A stretch of 64,000 nt of DNA from Atriophallophorus winterbourni. Lineage: Eukaryota > Platyhelminthes > Trematoda > Plagiorchiida > Microphallidae. Below the pieces are notes generated by a model that had not been told where the DNA came from, searched no databases, and saw only the letters and a list, made by a program, of their open reading frames with translations. Shown in pieces: positions 1-11,900 of this stretch; the stretch's first letter is position 1; each line of letters begins with the position of its first letter. The DNA is taken from positions 1-64,000 of the forward strand of contig JACCGJ010010158.1 in the NCBI GenBank assembly GCA_013407085.1, written 5' to 3'. The position numbers were made by a program, and so were the translations under genes.

Positions 1-99
1 AACATTTGTACCTAATCTTCTAATCTATGGTTATTGTAAATCTATGGTTATTGTAAATTCAATTGCTTCTTCCACCATAAATCTCGAATCTTGAATCTT

Positions 100-200
100 G
101 ATCTAGTTGGATCAAACGCATGGGGTGTTTGCATTCATTGGGTTGGGGCAGTATGATCATGTACCATTTGCGCTTGAAACAGGGGAAGAATGGTAAAGCA
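100..200 (-). repeat. Decayed copy of the hammerhead-like flank repeat
   Basis: Read on the minus strand, this stretch resembles the plus-strand repeat found downstream of the Kunitz genes (best copy at 35085-35240). It shares the run from AAGCGCAA through TGATCATACTG to AATGAATGCAAACA. The catalytic-like core is not preserved: CTGATGAG has become CAATGAAT. It is probably an old dispersed or inverted copy. No gene is supported around it. Confidence 0.4.
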
Positions 201-427
201 GTTTTGCTTGCATTCCACCGACCTGTTAATCCACTCGAGACTACATTCAAGTAGACAGATTTCAACCCATGACCTTGAATAAAAAGCTCATATATTTATG
301 AATTTCCATCAAAAACACCAAACGACCGATTGGTCTATTCAACCTTAGCGATCAGTGACATACTATTGCAACTCGTCAACATTATTTCCCGATTTCGAAT
401 ATGTGGTCCTGATCACAGTTTGTCTAC

Positions 428-610
428 TTAATGAGTGCAAACTACGTAAAGCCGGTCTTGGGGTGTCTATAGGAAATGCGTGCAAATACGGAGTTTCTAT
501 TCAATCTCCACTTACGTTTGGTTGCTTCTTATTTAACACTTGGGAATGCATTAATTGCGCTTTCGCAAACGCCGCAACGAAGCAAGTGAACAACATCATC
601 TAAATCTCTG
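428..610 (+). repeat. Dispersed repeat, first direct copy (hammerhead-like flank family)
   Basis: The sequence matches 1206-1390 in the same orientation at roughly 80% by eye. Shared runs include GAGTGCAAAC, AAAGCCGGT, TTGGGGTGTC, GAAATGCGTGCAAATA and GCATTAATTGCGC. The first 40 bases also match the hammerhead-like repeat of the Kunitz units, but CTGATGAG has become TTAATGAG and CGAAAC has become GTAAAG. The open frame crossing it is not conserved between the copies, so it is treated as a repeat. Confidence 0.5.
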
Positions 611-639
611 CAAACTCCAAGAAGAAACTGATGAATAAC

Positions 640-1195
640 ATGCGTATAACGATATTCTGACAGCTGTCTAACATGGATTTCGCAACAATAGATATTGTCT
701 GACACATTTGCTGATAATCGTTGACGATTGGACGAGGGTTGTTGATACGTATGTAGTATTCATGCTTGCTACTTGGACATTTCTAAGGCCTTGGTCAGAG
801 TAGATCATAATTTACACTACATATTTACATACCAAATGACAGTGAGATGGTTTTATTGGTTGACGATATAAATTTATAGATGCGAATCACCAATTCAGAA
901 GATTATATTTTGCTGCAAAACAATTTGAATGCTTTGTACAAATTGTCATCCGAAAATTAACTATTATTGAATGTGCAAAAGTCTAAGATCAATCATATCG
1001 GTTATGTCCTTGGCTTTTCCTATCAATATAAGCTCGTCGACATAAACCTGGAGTACGCATCGGAAGAAAATGACTTGCGCGTGTCTCGATTTGCAGTCGT
1101 TTAAAGAATTGTCCACAAAGCAAAGCCTTTTACAGAAGTACGTCTCGCCTGCTCGGTATGTTGAGGCAGATATAGACTATGCCGCACGAGCCTGG
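640..1195 (+). mobile_element. CR1-C-like reverse transcriptase fragment, decayed
   Basis: Conceptual translation in shifting frames gives pieces typical of a CR1-like RT. A finger-palm stretch (HGFRNNRYCLTHLL) lies near 675-715. A degenerate catalytic motif LVDDIN, in place of FADDIK, lies near 853-870. Next come a LLQNNLNALYKLS helix and VQKSKINHIG near 975-1000, then EENDLRV and finally YAARAWTRW near 1170-1200. The GVPQGS region is missing, so there is an internal deletion near 820-845. It has several stops and frameshifts and is plainly dead. Confidence 0.65.
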
Positions 1196-1205
1196 ACACG
1201 ATGGT

Positions 1206-1390
1206 TTAATAAGTGCAAACAACATAAAGCCGGTATTGGGGTGTCAAAGGAAATGCGTGCAAATAAGGAGTTTCTACTCCAGTTCCACTCACGCTTGATT
1301 TTGCTTGGATTGCATTAATTGCGCGTGTTGCAAATACCGCAAGAAAGCAAGTGAACAAGATCATCTGAAACTCCACAAACAACAACAACT
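1206..1390 (+). repeat. Dispersed repeat, second direct copy
   Basis: This is the direct partner of 428-610, about 780 bases downstream. It directly follows the RT fragment, whose reading ends at the AWTRW motif, so here the repeat borders the C-terminal part of a CR1-C-like RT. The hammerhead-like core is degraded (TTAATAAG and ATAAAG). Confidence 0.5.
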
Positions 1391-1399
1391 AATCCGACT

Positions 1400-2210
1400 T
1401 TCGCAATAGATTTCTAACTCATAATTTTTCTAAAAACAGTATGAACTGTAGACAGTATATACATTTCCCAGAATTATATTTCACTTGGATCTGTTAAAGT
1501 TCTTCTGTTGCTGTTCTAAATTATCTGAAAATATTTTAATTTAAATCAGTCAAACATTTATACAATTTTTCGCTTTCCCAATATACATAGTTTTTATGCA
1601 CTGTTGGATCTAATTTTTTAGCCTGCATTTTTCGCTGTACACACATTTTTATTTTTAACGTCCCATATTTTGCTGGCCCTCCAAATCTGCTGCGTTTAAA
1701 AGTAATTTCTCTGCATTTTTATTTAGAATTCTGCGTTAAATGTTGACGCCATCTGTTTGCCAATTTATTCATATAATCTTATAAACATAGGTCAACTTTG
1801 GACGCGCAGTGTTCAAACGAAAAGCAAGATACCGTGATTTACATCAAAGCTTTTGTTCAGATACATTCGGTTATTTTATTTGTTAGAAAACAAAATTATA
1901 TTTTAAATTTATCAATCAACATCTACAAGAAACATCGTGCAATTTAAAAATTGTAACCGGACGTCTTGACCTGTTCGTCATTTTTTATTTATTGTAGTGG
2001 CATTATTGTAACTGCTGAACATTTGTATATACGAATAACGTCAAAATATTCTCCTATATTCATATTCTTGCTGTTTTTTAATCATTTACTACATTGATCC
2101 TTCTTGAAATAGATCACCGAGACGCGCTTATCATTTAACCTTCTGAATAACAACAAAACCAATCCATCACTCATTCCTCACAAATTTGTTTTTGCATTTA
2201 ATTCTCGTAC
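1400..2210. other. AT-rich stretch without recognisable gene
   Basis: No coding exon, RT motif or structured repeat could be recognised here. The right end (from about 2105) is the 3' flank of the Kunitz pseudogene and is shared with 55640-55750. Confidence 0.4.
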
Positions 2211-2216
2211 ACGTCA

Positions 2217-2499
2217 TTACTTGTGCATGTACAATACTTTGCAATCTTCCAAATTCTTGAAGTTGTTCGCATTCTCGTATCACCCGTCTACACACGAACG
2301 GTTTAAATTCTTTCGCATTTTGGTAGTAGTAAAAACGTGGAAGCTTCGATCGACAAAATTCTATTTACATAGGTTGTTTACATGCTGATTCTGTTGGTTA
2401 CATGAACAGAATGGGGACTTGAAATGCACGTGGAGATGCCGTGGTCAGCAAGAGCAAGGTCACAAAATATGTCAGTTGACGTATTGTCTAATGAGCCAT
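2217..2499 (-). pseudogene. Kunitz-domain pseudogene, cysteine-poor type
   Basis: Exon 1 runs from ATG at 2499 to 2430, exactly 70 nt as in the intact genes. It encodes a signal-peptide-like stretch (FVTLLLLTTASP) but has a TAG as codon 4. A 45-nt intron (2429-2385) follows, with a weak GTGCAT donor and a CAG acceptor. Exon 2 reads C-x8-C-R-S-K-L-P-R-F-Y, with an in-frame stop between the first two cysteines. A +1 shift follows at the expected WGGC position, and then the Kunitz tail NNFKNLEDC. Cys3 is replaced by Phe and Cys6 by Tyr, exactly as in the copy at 55753-56035, so these changes predate the duplication. It is clearly dead; the Kunitz identity is firm from spacing and motifs. Confidence 0.8.
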
Positions 2500-3419
2500 T
2501 TTCTTCTTGATTATTATCTTGTGTGATATAATAAGTGCTTATTTGGAATCAGAGAATTCATTTTGTCACATATATCTGTTGATGGTTTAACTTCCAGTAA
2601 AAAGTTACCACACAACGAAGTCGATTGACCTAAAGAAATCTTGTTAACCATTATAAATGTTTCGCTACAATGAAAGAATTTAAATATTTTAAGGTTTTGT
2701 ATCTAACATTCTTTGATAAAACATTGATCATAAACGAGACATGTCCAAATTGTCTACTAGAGTGAACATTACTAAAAAATGATTCATTCGTGTTTACGAA
2801 TTTCCAACCATTAAATTTATTCAATCAAACAAAATGAATTTTACAAAACGTTACGTAAATCATGCCTAAATGAAGATTCCCTGGATCCAATAATACAGTA
2901 CCTCACGTTTATGTAATCCAGAAAAACCTTCGATCAAACAACAAAATAGAAAGCAAGTTTTAAGACGAAAGAATTCCTGAAATGTTCAGTTCTGACATGA
3001 GGGATGAGATATGTTTCCGTGCAAAAGAGCACGATATATAAGCCACGAGAACCCCATGCAGGGGTTGTATATAAGCGAACAAAATGACTGTGATCAATCT
3101 GTCAAATTTAGGAAAGTGTCGGTGTAATACACATCGTGAATTAAAACAAAAGAATAGCTGTACATCACACCGATAACCATAATGCCGCTTTTAATTAAAA
3201 TACTGTTAGGTTTTGCAAAATATTATACGAATCATAAATTTTATTTAGCTACAAACATTAATTTACAAAAGCGAATTTTGTTAATAATCGATTTAATACT
3301 AGATTCAAGATACAAAATGTACGTAATATCTTATTGTAACCCAATAACGAGTTGATTGCATTGTGGTATATTTAAACAAGAAATATCATTTTTTAACCAC
3401 GGGGTGCAAGTATGTCGTG

Positions 3420-3850
3420 TAAGCTCTATGTTTTGAATTAAGTAAGAGTAGATGATGAAGGGCAACGTTTAATGCTCCAAGTTTCTGAGAATCCCTCGCA
3501 GCGTACATAGATCATTTTAAGTTTGCTTGTAAATGAACTCACAATGCATTCTATTCCTCATGCTTCCCAATACCCAGACTCCAAGTTCACTTTTAGGCAC
3601 GGTTCACCTCAAAATCGTAGGTTCTATGTGATATTGGTACTGAAATCACTTACCAATTTGGAAAACATTGCAAATTTGGAAATTGAATGGTGGCTTATTT
3701 CGTACCGAACATTCATGTAGAGCATCTAAATCCCTTTAAAAAGGTTGTTGGTGTTGTTGGTTTTTGTCAGCGTCCAAATTTTTATCATTAGATAAGCGAA
3801 TCAACTTGCACAAGATCATATTTTCTACTTCGTTGATGTAAACCTAGAAT
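3420..3850 (-). mobile_element. CR1-C-like RT remnant, minus strand (segment Y, copy 1)
   Basis: The minus strand carries degraded RT sequence parallel to 33317-33610 and to the better plus-strand copy at 62934-63220. Recognisable steps are the INxVxxMIL...LIRL region near 3790-3840, the N-F-x-K-C-E-V-L-Q-I-G-like stretch near 3640-3680, and the tail towards 3430. The same segment recurs at 14300-14700, 33300-33760 and 56830-57230, in each case upstream (to the left) of a Kunitz unit, so it travelled with the duplications. No intact frame remains. Confidence 0.55.
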
Positions 3851-4399
3851 CCCACTTTTCATTCATGTATTCTAGGTGCGCCTCATTCATACATGGTCAT
3901 GTCTGCCGTCTGTGATGTATAATGCTTTTTAGCAATAATTTAAAATGATTTGCACCATATACCCCGGCGTTTGTTTGTTGATCTTGTGATGTATAAAGTT
4001 CTACCTACTTATCATCTATGAGTAAATATGTAAATCATTATATATAATGACTTATCAATTTATGGACAAACATTCATACGGCTTCCAATATCAACAATGA
4101 CCGGGTTCGATATTTTTTGGGAATATTTGGTTTCGTTACGTGTATATGAATTTTCCTAGGGCTGTAACATAGTCAAATCCTGGAACCGTTATACAACATG
4201 GGACTTGTTTTATTTGTGTGTTATATTCCAGGCCAAAATCTCCATCTAATCGATAAAGCCTCTTATTGCCTACTAAAGTACGTTAGACGATACAACATAA
4301 AATCATCACGCAGGTATGCCTATCCTAATTATCAAACGCACTAAATTTGATTGAGAATTAGCAGTTTTAAGACATCGGAGTAAAATAGTAGTGTCCAGC

Positions 4400-4870
4400 A
4401 TTTTCGATCAATCTCAAACACGAAATCCACTTCAAAAATAACGCTTCTCGTACGATAGGACACAATAATCATTACTGAAGAAGAGGTACCGGTAATTTTG
4501 CTATCGTTGAACCTCAGAAACACATCTGGCTACAATAAAATAACCCTTACAAAGCTCAGACTAAGTTTTTCTGCAAAGCGCTGCCCCGAAGTTTTATAGC
4601 AACGGAATGGAAATCGGTATATCCTGCTCGATTTTCAAACTCAAATTATCAAATTATCAAATTTCAAATTATGAGCTCGCAAATTATAGGCCTCTTACAT
4701 TGTTGTCAGCCTTATCCAACGTGGCCGAAATGATCTTGAACAAACTGACATATGTTTTAGGAAAATAAGTTTTGTATCAGAGCACAACAGGGTTTTCAAA
4801 AGAAAATTTTCATTACTACTAACGTTCTCCTTAGCTTTGACGATGTGATCGAGCAGAAGGCGCTAACCTA
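4400..4870 (+). mobile_element. CR1-like RT N-terminal remnant, plus strand
   Basis: Plus-strand frames show LNLRNTSGYNKI, then the NYRPLTLLSALSNVAEMIL stretch near 4680-4740 that matches the NYRP-box of CR1-like RTs. GFSKEN... follows and ends in SLALTM near 4840. Copies with the same order lie at 15300-15540 and, in part, 34520-34620. It is broken by many stops. Confidence 0.5.
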
Positions 4871-5687
4871 GAATTAATCAATAAAAAATACAATTAGTAA
4901 AGAAATTTCTTTTTACCAAAGCACACTCCATCATATATAGATAAAAAAAGTTGATCTCTATAGATGAAAATTGCATTGGTTACTACAAGGAAACATAATA
5001 AACTATAAGAACCATTAACGAGAAATAATAACTCTATCCTTTTTAAGAGAAGAAGCCTGGAATCGTAAATCTATTTCGCTCAATGTCAACCATAGACCCA
5101 CATATCCAGCTAATAAATAAACCTTCTAATTCAAAAGAAACAATCTTTCTTTCGCAGTGCAGGCGACGCTTGTTGAGTAATATACATTTAACAACCAAAG
5201 TTAGTATCTGATCATTCTCAGCGTTACATAATAATTTCAAAGTGAAAATTGCAGTGCACGGTCGTCGGAACTGAGCATATTAAATAGGAATTACATGTTT
5301 AATTTAAAAGCAGCAATCTGCCCTGCAATGTTTACAGCAATGAACATTACTCTCTCGATCAAATGCATATTCACAGTGCCAGTTTGTTTAAGTTTATTAG
5401 CTGAGAGCTGTATCTGATAATTCAGAGATAACTTTGTTTGAGCAAATTTGAATTGGATTTGCTTGACACGGTTTGAGCTTGTGAGAAGTTGAGGACCGTA
5501 CGGTTCATTCATGTGTACTCACAGACGTATTGAAAGCTTGAAGGCAAGGGCTTTAAAGAGAATTCGCATTTAGTTGCATTTACAGTTCGCAACTCACAAA
5601 CAGGTTTCTTGGTTTGCGAATTCATTAGGTGGCCCACAAACTCAAACTTCATCTACCATATCTTAATCGATTTAAGCGCATGCTGAT

Positions 5688-5769
5688 CCTGTTCATAATG
5701 TCCATGTCTGATGAGCGCGAACAGCACGAAACCGGTATTCATGTGTGTTTGCTCATGCGATTGAACAGG
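5688..5769 (+). ncRNA. Hammerhead-ribozyme-like motif, K1 unit
   Basis: The core CTGATGAG (5708-5715) is followed by a stem-II hairpin GCGC/GCAC with loop GAACA (one mismatch), then CGAAAC (5727-5732). All the conserved core residues CUGAUGA and GAA are present. Outer arms CCTGTTC (5688-5694) and GAACAGG (5763-5769) are perfect 7-bp complements and could form distal stem I. The stem-III return strand, which should end in the cleavage site, is degraded here (TTTGCTC instead of TTGGTC). Related motifs are known from schistosome satellite DNA and Penelope-like elements. The identification rests on motif reading only; no fold was computed. Confidence 0.45.
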
Positions 5770-6034
5770 TTGGTCGTATCAGCCTCATCAAACAGTGGTA
5801 TAGCAGCACAACGCGTAGACATTTGTTTTATTTACCTTGCACGCGAGATGGATTTGCTTATATCCCTGAGTAGAATAAAGACTTTCTGAAGCATTTTGTG
5901 ATGGGTTCCGACATGAACACGAGTACAGATTAAGTTAAAAACTAGCCAGAGTTTAATGTCAAGAATACGGAGACAAAGCACATTTAAACATGTATATCCT
6001 TGGTTAGTAATGAGGCATTATTTTCACGCTCACC

Positions 6035-6480
6035 AAATCTGAGCTCACTGTCTCCACCCGCTTTCGTCAAACAGACAAAGACGGGTTGTGTTTTACAAGG
6101 TGTGATAACGTGAGCACAACAGCATATTTGTCTTTTACAAGCACCATGTGTGATTGACGAATAATCATTTGGTGTTTCAGTATTTGAAAATAGTGGTTCG
6201 TTGTACCAATCATAATCAACCGTGGCATATAAATTTTTCTTCGCGAGTAATTTACCACTGTTTCAAAACATACCTATTCTGATCTTCTCTCTATCCACCT
6301 GATTACGTCAAACTAAAAGCAAACGGATATGTTGTATAAGAGACGCGGATGTGAGCACCAAAAAATAATGCGATTTGTTTTGTAAATTTCAGACTAAATT
6401 GATTGTTCAAACATGAACGAACCGTTGTACTAAAATTCGTTAGGCGAGATTAGTGATTGGTTATGCTATTTTTGCAATTA
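6035..6480. repeat. Internal direct repeat in the 3' flank of K1
   Basis: Two half-repeats about 240 bases apart share CGTCAAAC, a TTGTGTTTTA/ATGTTGTATA-like stretch, GTGAGCAC followed by A-rich sequence, TTTGTxxTTTxxA and a terminal GAAC...CGTTGTACxA. GTGAGCAC occurs at 6111 and 6352. The same double structure is seen left of K2, K4, the K2-like pseudogene and at the right edge (63780-64000). It is non-coding as far as can be seen. Confidence 0.5.
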
Positions 6481-6812
6481 ATAGCGAGTGCTATACTTCA
6501 CAATCTATTCAAAATTAATCAAAAAAGTTTAAAAACTTTGCGCATTAAAAGTGGTCTGATGTCTTGTAAGGTAGCAATTAGCAGGAAACCAGATTAACAA
6601 CTAGCTAATTGACACATGATTTTGCCAAATACACAAGTAATCATTCAATAAATCGATACAAATTCTGTGGAGTAAATTTCACACAACCTCATCGTTAATC
6701 ATATGAAAACAACTTATTTCTCTAAGTTATTATGAGAATGATCTTATGAAGAATAAAATAGACATTCCAAAGCGAGGCTCAACAAAACAAATTCGTGCTA
6801 AGGAAGCATATA

Positions 6813-6818
6813 TTTATT
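6813..6818 (-). terminator. Polyadenylation signal of K1
   Basis: AATAAA on the minus strand, 35 bases after the TAG of K1. It is the only canonical signal close to the stop. In the paralogue K4 the matching site reads AAAAAA. Confidence 0.55.
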
Positions 6819-6852
6819 TAACCAAACAATGTTTCGTCCACCATATTGATGA

Positions 6853-7120
6853 CTAAGGCAAACACGTTCTCATACAGTCTTCCGCACTCTTGAAATTGTT
6901 TCCATTCTCATTGCACCCACCCCAGAGGAATAACTTGCATTGATTATCCGCATCATCGAAATAGAATCGTTTGACTGACGCACGACAAGGTCCTACATCC
7001 TTCGGTTGGTGACAGGCTAGAAAATAAGATAGGAAACGTATTTCACTTACGATAAGGTGGATTTTGCGGCCCAGCAATGACAACTGAAATAATAGAAAGT
7101 AGTACGACAATTCGAAGCAT
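6853..7120 (-). CDS. K1: secreted Kunitz-type serine protease inhibitor (two exons)
   Basis: Exon 1 is 7120-7051 (70 nt) and exon 2 is 7016-6853 (stop TAG). The phase-1 intron 7050-7017 is only 34 nt, with GTAAGT donor and TTCTAG acceptor. The product is 77 aa: signal peptide 1-16 ending VVIA, a short linker, then one Kunitz domain 25-75. Cysteine spacing is C-x8-C-x15-C-x7-C-x12-C-x3-C (Cys25, 34, 50, 58, 71, 75), exactly that of BPTI-type inhibitors. The P1 residue after Cys34 is Arg35 with Ala36 at P1', in the context GPCRA, so trypsin-like proteases are the expected targets (family knowledge, not shown here). It should be exported, probably towards host or gut proteases. ATG 7120 is chosen because it opens the signal peptide and aligns with all paralogues. 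The nearest paralogue is K4. Confidence 0.9.
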
Positions 7121-7162
7121 TTTGTAATTCGTGTGAATTTATGGTCTATGTTTCAGTTTGGA

Positions 7163-7204
7163 CTTATATAGAGCATATAATTGGTTATGTGCTGGGCGTT
7201 AACC
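7163..7204 (-). promoter_or_regulatory. K1 promoter: TATA box and conserved upstream element
   Basis: TATATAAG (7170-7163) lies 43-50 nt upstream of the ATG, which predicts a leader of only about 20 nt. Further up come an ACCAAT box (7185-7180) and the 14-mer GGTTAACGCCCAGC (7204-7191). The 14-mer is identical before K2 and K4 and eroded before the pseudogene at 50832-51115. Confidence 0.6.
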
Positions 7205-8699
7205 TGTAATTGTTTGCTACATAGCGATTAATTGAAAGCGTCAACGGTTTGAGTTCATAACACATGACTAAAAAACTGTTACATAATTGCATTGTGGGGA
7301 CGAATATGTATATTCGTAGTCGTTCAATCTGCTGTGCTGTTTACGAAGTCTATACGAGTGAGAAACGTTAGTGAACGGCCTCATTGATTGTTTGATTAAG
7401 CACTGTCCGAATTAATAATAGTGCCTCTGGTTAACGTCCATATTCGCTGAATTGGGGTTTAGTCGTATGGATAATGAGAAAGTAAAAGGGCGAGCTTCTT
7501 CGTACGTTGGTGTAGACTTATAAAAAGATGAATATCATTGATTATTCAGGATTGCATGCTGATATCGCATATTTGATATGAGGGTCGATTTAGGTTTAAA
7601 TCAACGTACAGATTATAATGACTTCATACAAATCTAGGGCTATTCATTGAAGAACCCTGTTGCTTTCAGCTTTGCTGGTATCAAGCTGACTTTGCATAAA
7701 GTTCCATATTTCAAACTGAATAATCACGCTAAAATCTTTCTCGAATGATGCAGTTTGGATAACTGTTCGACATATATAATATTATTTATTCAATGTTCTG
7801 TTAAGCGATAATAAGTTCCATGCATTTGTTTTTTTGTGGTGTACTGTAATATTTCTTTATGAGCAAGGCTCTGATTAAATGTCCCACTTAGTCGATTTGT
7901 TGGTTACTTGATGGTTCAGATAAGCATTAATTTTTGTCAACGAAGGAAATAAAATATAATCTTTAGAATGAAATGATTCGAGTTATATGCATTCCTGCTC
8001 ACTTAACAAAACATTTCTTTGAATAACACATAATGTAGAGATGAGTAGTGCCGCTGAAATTAAAGATCTCTCAGATCTTAGACATGGCACCTTCATCCGA
8101 CATACCGCGAGACGAGGAATTGCCGACAATTTTGCTATACAAAAATCCTAAATTTCAAGAAATTTCTGAATTCATGAAAATTGCATTTGACGGGTTCGCG
8201 TTGCGACCAAAATAGAAACTAATGAAATAAACGACATAATGTAGTTGATGGAAGAACCTAATTTTATTATTTTTATTTGGTTGACATTTTTTTCATGAAT
8301 CAAAGCATAGCCTCCCAAATGAGTTAGTTAGATGAATGGTGAGTAAACTAAAATGTTTGCTGAGCTCATGCTATTGAAACACGAGTCACCAGCAAATCAC
8401 AAGAACTTTTAGCTAAACACTTCGAACGAAATAAAAAATTTATACGTGCTGAAACACGTGTCCATGGAATATTCACATGAGACGTGTTCGAGCAAAAATC
8501 TGTAGTGATCCAAGTGTAGATAATAAACGTCAGGTGATTTCAAACTGTTTGTTCAGGTAGGACAAACTAGTGGGAAGAAAATGAGTTAGTTCGAATTCGC
8601 TTGACTGCCCAGATTGATATGTGAATCGGCGGTGTCACACTAGATGTGCCAATTATAATTAGTGTTTTTGCGTATACATTAGCTGCTGTGTCTTGATGT

Positions 8700-8806
8700 T
8701 AATACTTTATAAAACCACAGAAATACGGTATGAATAAAAACATGAAAATTGCAATGGTATAATAGCAATAAAGCAATAAAAAATATCAAATGTAAGGTTC
8801 ACGAAT
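8700..8806 (-). mobile_element. Very short 3' fragment of CR1-A
   Basis: About 107 bases match only the extreme 3' end of CR1-A (compare 61700-61810 on the plus strand): ACCGTA or its variants, the TTTTTATTCATAC stretch and CATTTGATATT. It interrupts the K1 flank relative to 42520-42545, which reads straight through (CTGAATGTTTGTCATGCG). TGATGTTA occurs at both ends, either a target duplication or microhomology with the element. Confidence 0.6.
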
Positions 8807-8992
8807 GATGTTAGTCACGCGAGTAATGAACACTTAGGTAACAAACGTTTACTTGCATTCTGAGAATTGTGGGATTTGAAGGTTTAATTCTATTTTTATT
8901 GAACTCGGTGATGCTAACTAAACTATATTATATTTCTGCTCGTGTGAAATATTCATAATTTCATTTTTATGAAGCCGGTCTTGATTTTGCTC

Positions 8993-11900
8993 TAACCAAT
9001 GTGCATCATTATCATCGCAATAGGGAATATTAAATGTAAGGCCTATGAATGATGTGCGCTTGCAAGTGCAAGTCCACTTTCGCTTTAAAAATAGCAGGGC
9101 AAGAGTCCACCACATGTTGTGGTAGGGAAATCCAAAGAAATGTAGCACGTATGGCGAAAATATGGCGTTACCATTCATTACTGGAAATTAAAACGTAAAT
9201 GTATGAGGTATGTCCGCGTGTCACTTTCTCATCACACGCATCAAGCAAGAGGTTTAGTGTATGTTCATCGGTAGACACAATTCTATAGGTCAGAGTAATA
9301 TCGCGTATTATCCTACTTCGAGTAAAGTCACATAGACCCAGACATCGCAATCATTCGGTATACGGAGCATTGTGAAGACGCATCACTAAATGTGTTGTTC
9401 TATGCTAGGTTAAATCAAAGGGAGAAATAGCTTTCTGCAGTCAAGGAGGCCAGACCTCTACCGCATACTCCATCCTATGGCGAAGTTAGACATTCATTAT
9501 CTTTGGTAACGTTACCAGCCAGAATCTTGTAAATATTCTTCGAAGGATACCTAACAATCTGTTGCCCCGTTGATTTCTATTCTGACTGTACACTGTGCTC
9601 TTAAGCTTTCCGCTAATACACACACCCAGATCGTTTTCTAACGAGCTCCATGCTAGGTTTTAATCTTCAAATCCATATGCCCAACGAACATTCTTGCCAA
9701 AATGGAGCATTTTAGATTTCTGTATGTTGAATAGCATGTCATTCATGGCCGCCAAAATTAAACACACTGATTAAACCCATTTGTTGTTTACTCTGCAGAA
9801 CTAATTAGCGTCCAAATTTTCATATCATCTGCGAACAGGACCATTTTAAAAGTTATGAGATAGGCAAATCGTTTAGGTACAACAGAAAGTTTAGCAGGCC
9901 TAGCACAGATACTTTTGGGATTCCAGTGGTAGTTTTGAACGTTTATGATAGCACTCGGTTAACATTGTTTCGGGCGTCGCGATCTGACAGATAGTCGCAC
10001 AACCATGAGAGAAGTGGTTCGCATATTTCTATAGTATCAGTTTTTGTATAAGCAAATCAATATTGACTCTGTCTGAAGCATTCGAAATGTCTGGTTAACA
10101 TACGTGGATGCCTGAATTTCTATCCAAATCCATCGTCCAGTCGTCTAATGCTGTGAGAAGATTAGTGAGATAAGATCGGTAAGATCGATATCTACGCGTT
10201 GCTGGAGAAAACAAATTATACGATTCAAAGTGTGCATTCATTCGTTTCAGGAATATACGTTCCATTACCTTACCAATAACAGTTGAAAGTGTGACGGGAC
10301 CATAATTTGCAGCGTCAAAACGCCAGCCGCCTTCAAATATAGGTGTTATCACGCCGCACGTCAAACCATTGGGTAATGCTCCTTTGAGCAACGAACAGTT
10401 GAACAGGCTGGACAGCGGTTCACTTAGCTGACACTGACAGAACCTTAGCTTATCCGAGCAATGCCATCCGCTCCTGGTGATTTTCTTACATTTAGTTTCA
10501 TCAAATGACTTGCTACAATAATTTGATTTATCGAAATATCGCACAAGATTTCGATTACCTTTTTCGATGGAATACTCAGAAAGTTCCATTAAACCTTTGG
10601 CACGACCACTGAAGAAAAGTAAATTGGCAGAGCATTTGTGGTGTTCAACGCTGTTTCAGTGAGTGTTTCACTATTCTTGATAGAAAAAATAGATGGTTTG
10701 AATTTTGCTTTTGCGTTCATGATTTTGTATATTAACATAGTGTTGCGTTCCATTTCTAACAGGAGCATCAATAGGTGAGCTTTCTTTTCCTCTCGAATAA
10801 GTGCAGCTACTTTGTAGCGTAACATACGGAAATGTTGCCAAGCAGTAGAATAATTGTTGGCTTTTTTTCTGCACTCACGCTGCTTCTTTCAGTGCTACCC
10901 TTTTTTCGTTATTTGCGGAAAACAGAACGAATTTCATGTTCCCAACTTTTTGTTTCGTGTACCTTTGGATTCAGAAAACTTACAAGCTCGTTCCATTGCG
11001 AACAGGGCTTCTGGTGTCTGCTTTAAAATGCGTAATCTGCATGAGCGATTTACTCAGGGCCAATTTATCTACCCGTCGAACCAACCCATTTGGATTAAGC
11101 GATTGCTGATTACAGCAAACATAGTGAAGTACAAGCACATAACGGTCACTAAGACATAAAGGAGCCTGGTATTCGATCGCTTCGATAGATTTATTTTTCG
11201 ATGTTAACACCAATTTCAAGAGGGAGCGTTAGTCAGAACATATCCCCTGGCTGCATGCGTTGAAACGGTTCTATAACTGGACTGAATAAAGTAGTATATA
11301 TACAACTGGACTGAATCTGATTCAAGCTTTTGTGGCGAGTGATCGTTCCTGAGATAAAGAGTGGATAGAATAAAATCACCCATAATGGGTGTGGTTGCTT
11401 GCTTTTTAAAAGTCAAGCGCTGAAGCACTTGGATCAACCTTTTGTTGTGCGATTCCTTAGATGAAAGGGACAGGTAGATAACACCAATCACGCAAACGTC
11501 ACTAGACACCAGCGTTGAATAACACCAAATTGTATCCCAACGCGTGAATTATGTGATGTCTATTGAATGATACTGGAGTAGATTATGATAATAAAGAGCA
11601 ACACCACCAGCACTTCTTTCTCGATCGTTTTTTATCAAATACATATTTGGAATAAATTTCGCGTTTTCAGTCAATTGGAACGAATACCGTGTTTCTGTGA
11701 TTGCGATAATATCAGGTGAGTAGCGCGAACATATATCAGTTAACTCTGCTAATTTGTTCGGAAGGCTCTGCGCATTTTCATATGAACATAAAGTTTGTGG
11801 TATTCAAATCATGAAACGTTATAAGATGGCTGACTCGGTTAGAGTCGGAATACTCAAGATTTTCAGAGCCATCGCATGACATTCAGGTTGAAGTTCATCA

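Noticed and set aside
3523..3720. 65-codon plus-strand frame as a gene
   Set aside because: It is antisense to a CR1-C RT remnant recognised on the minus strand from better copies at 33317-33610 and 62934-63150.
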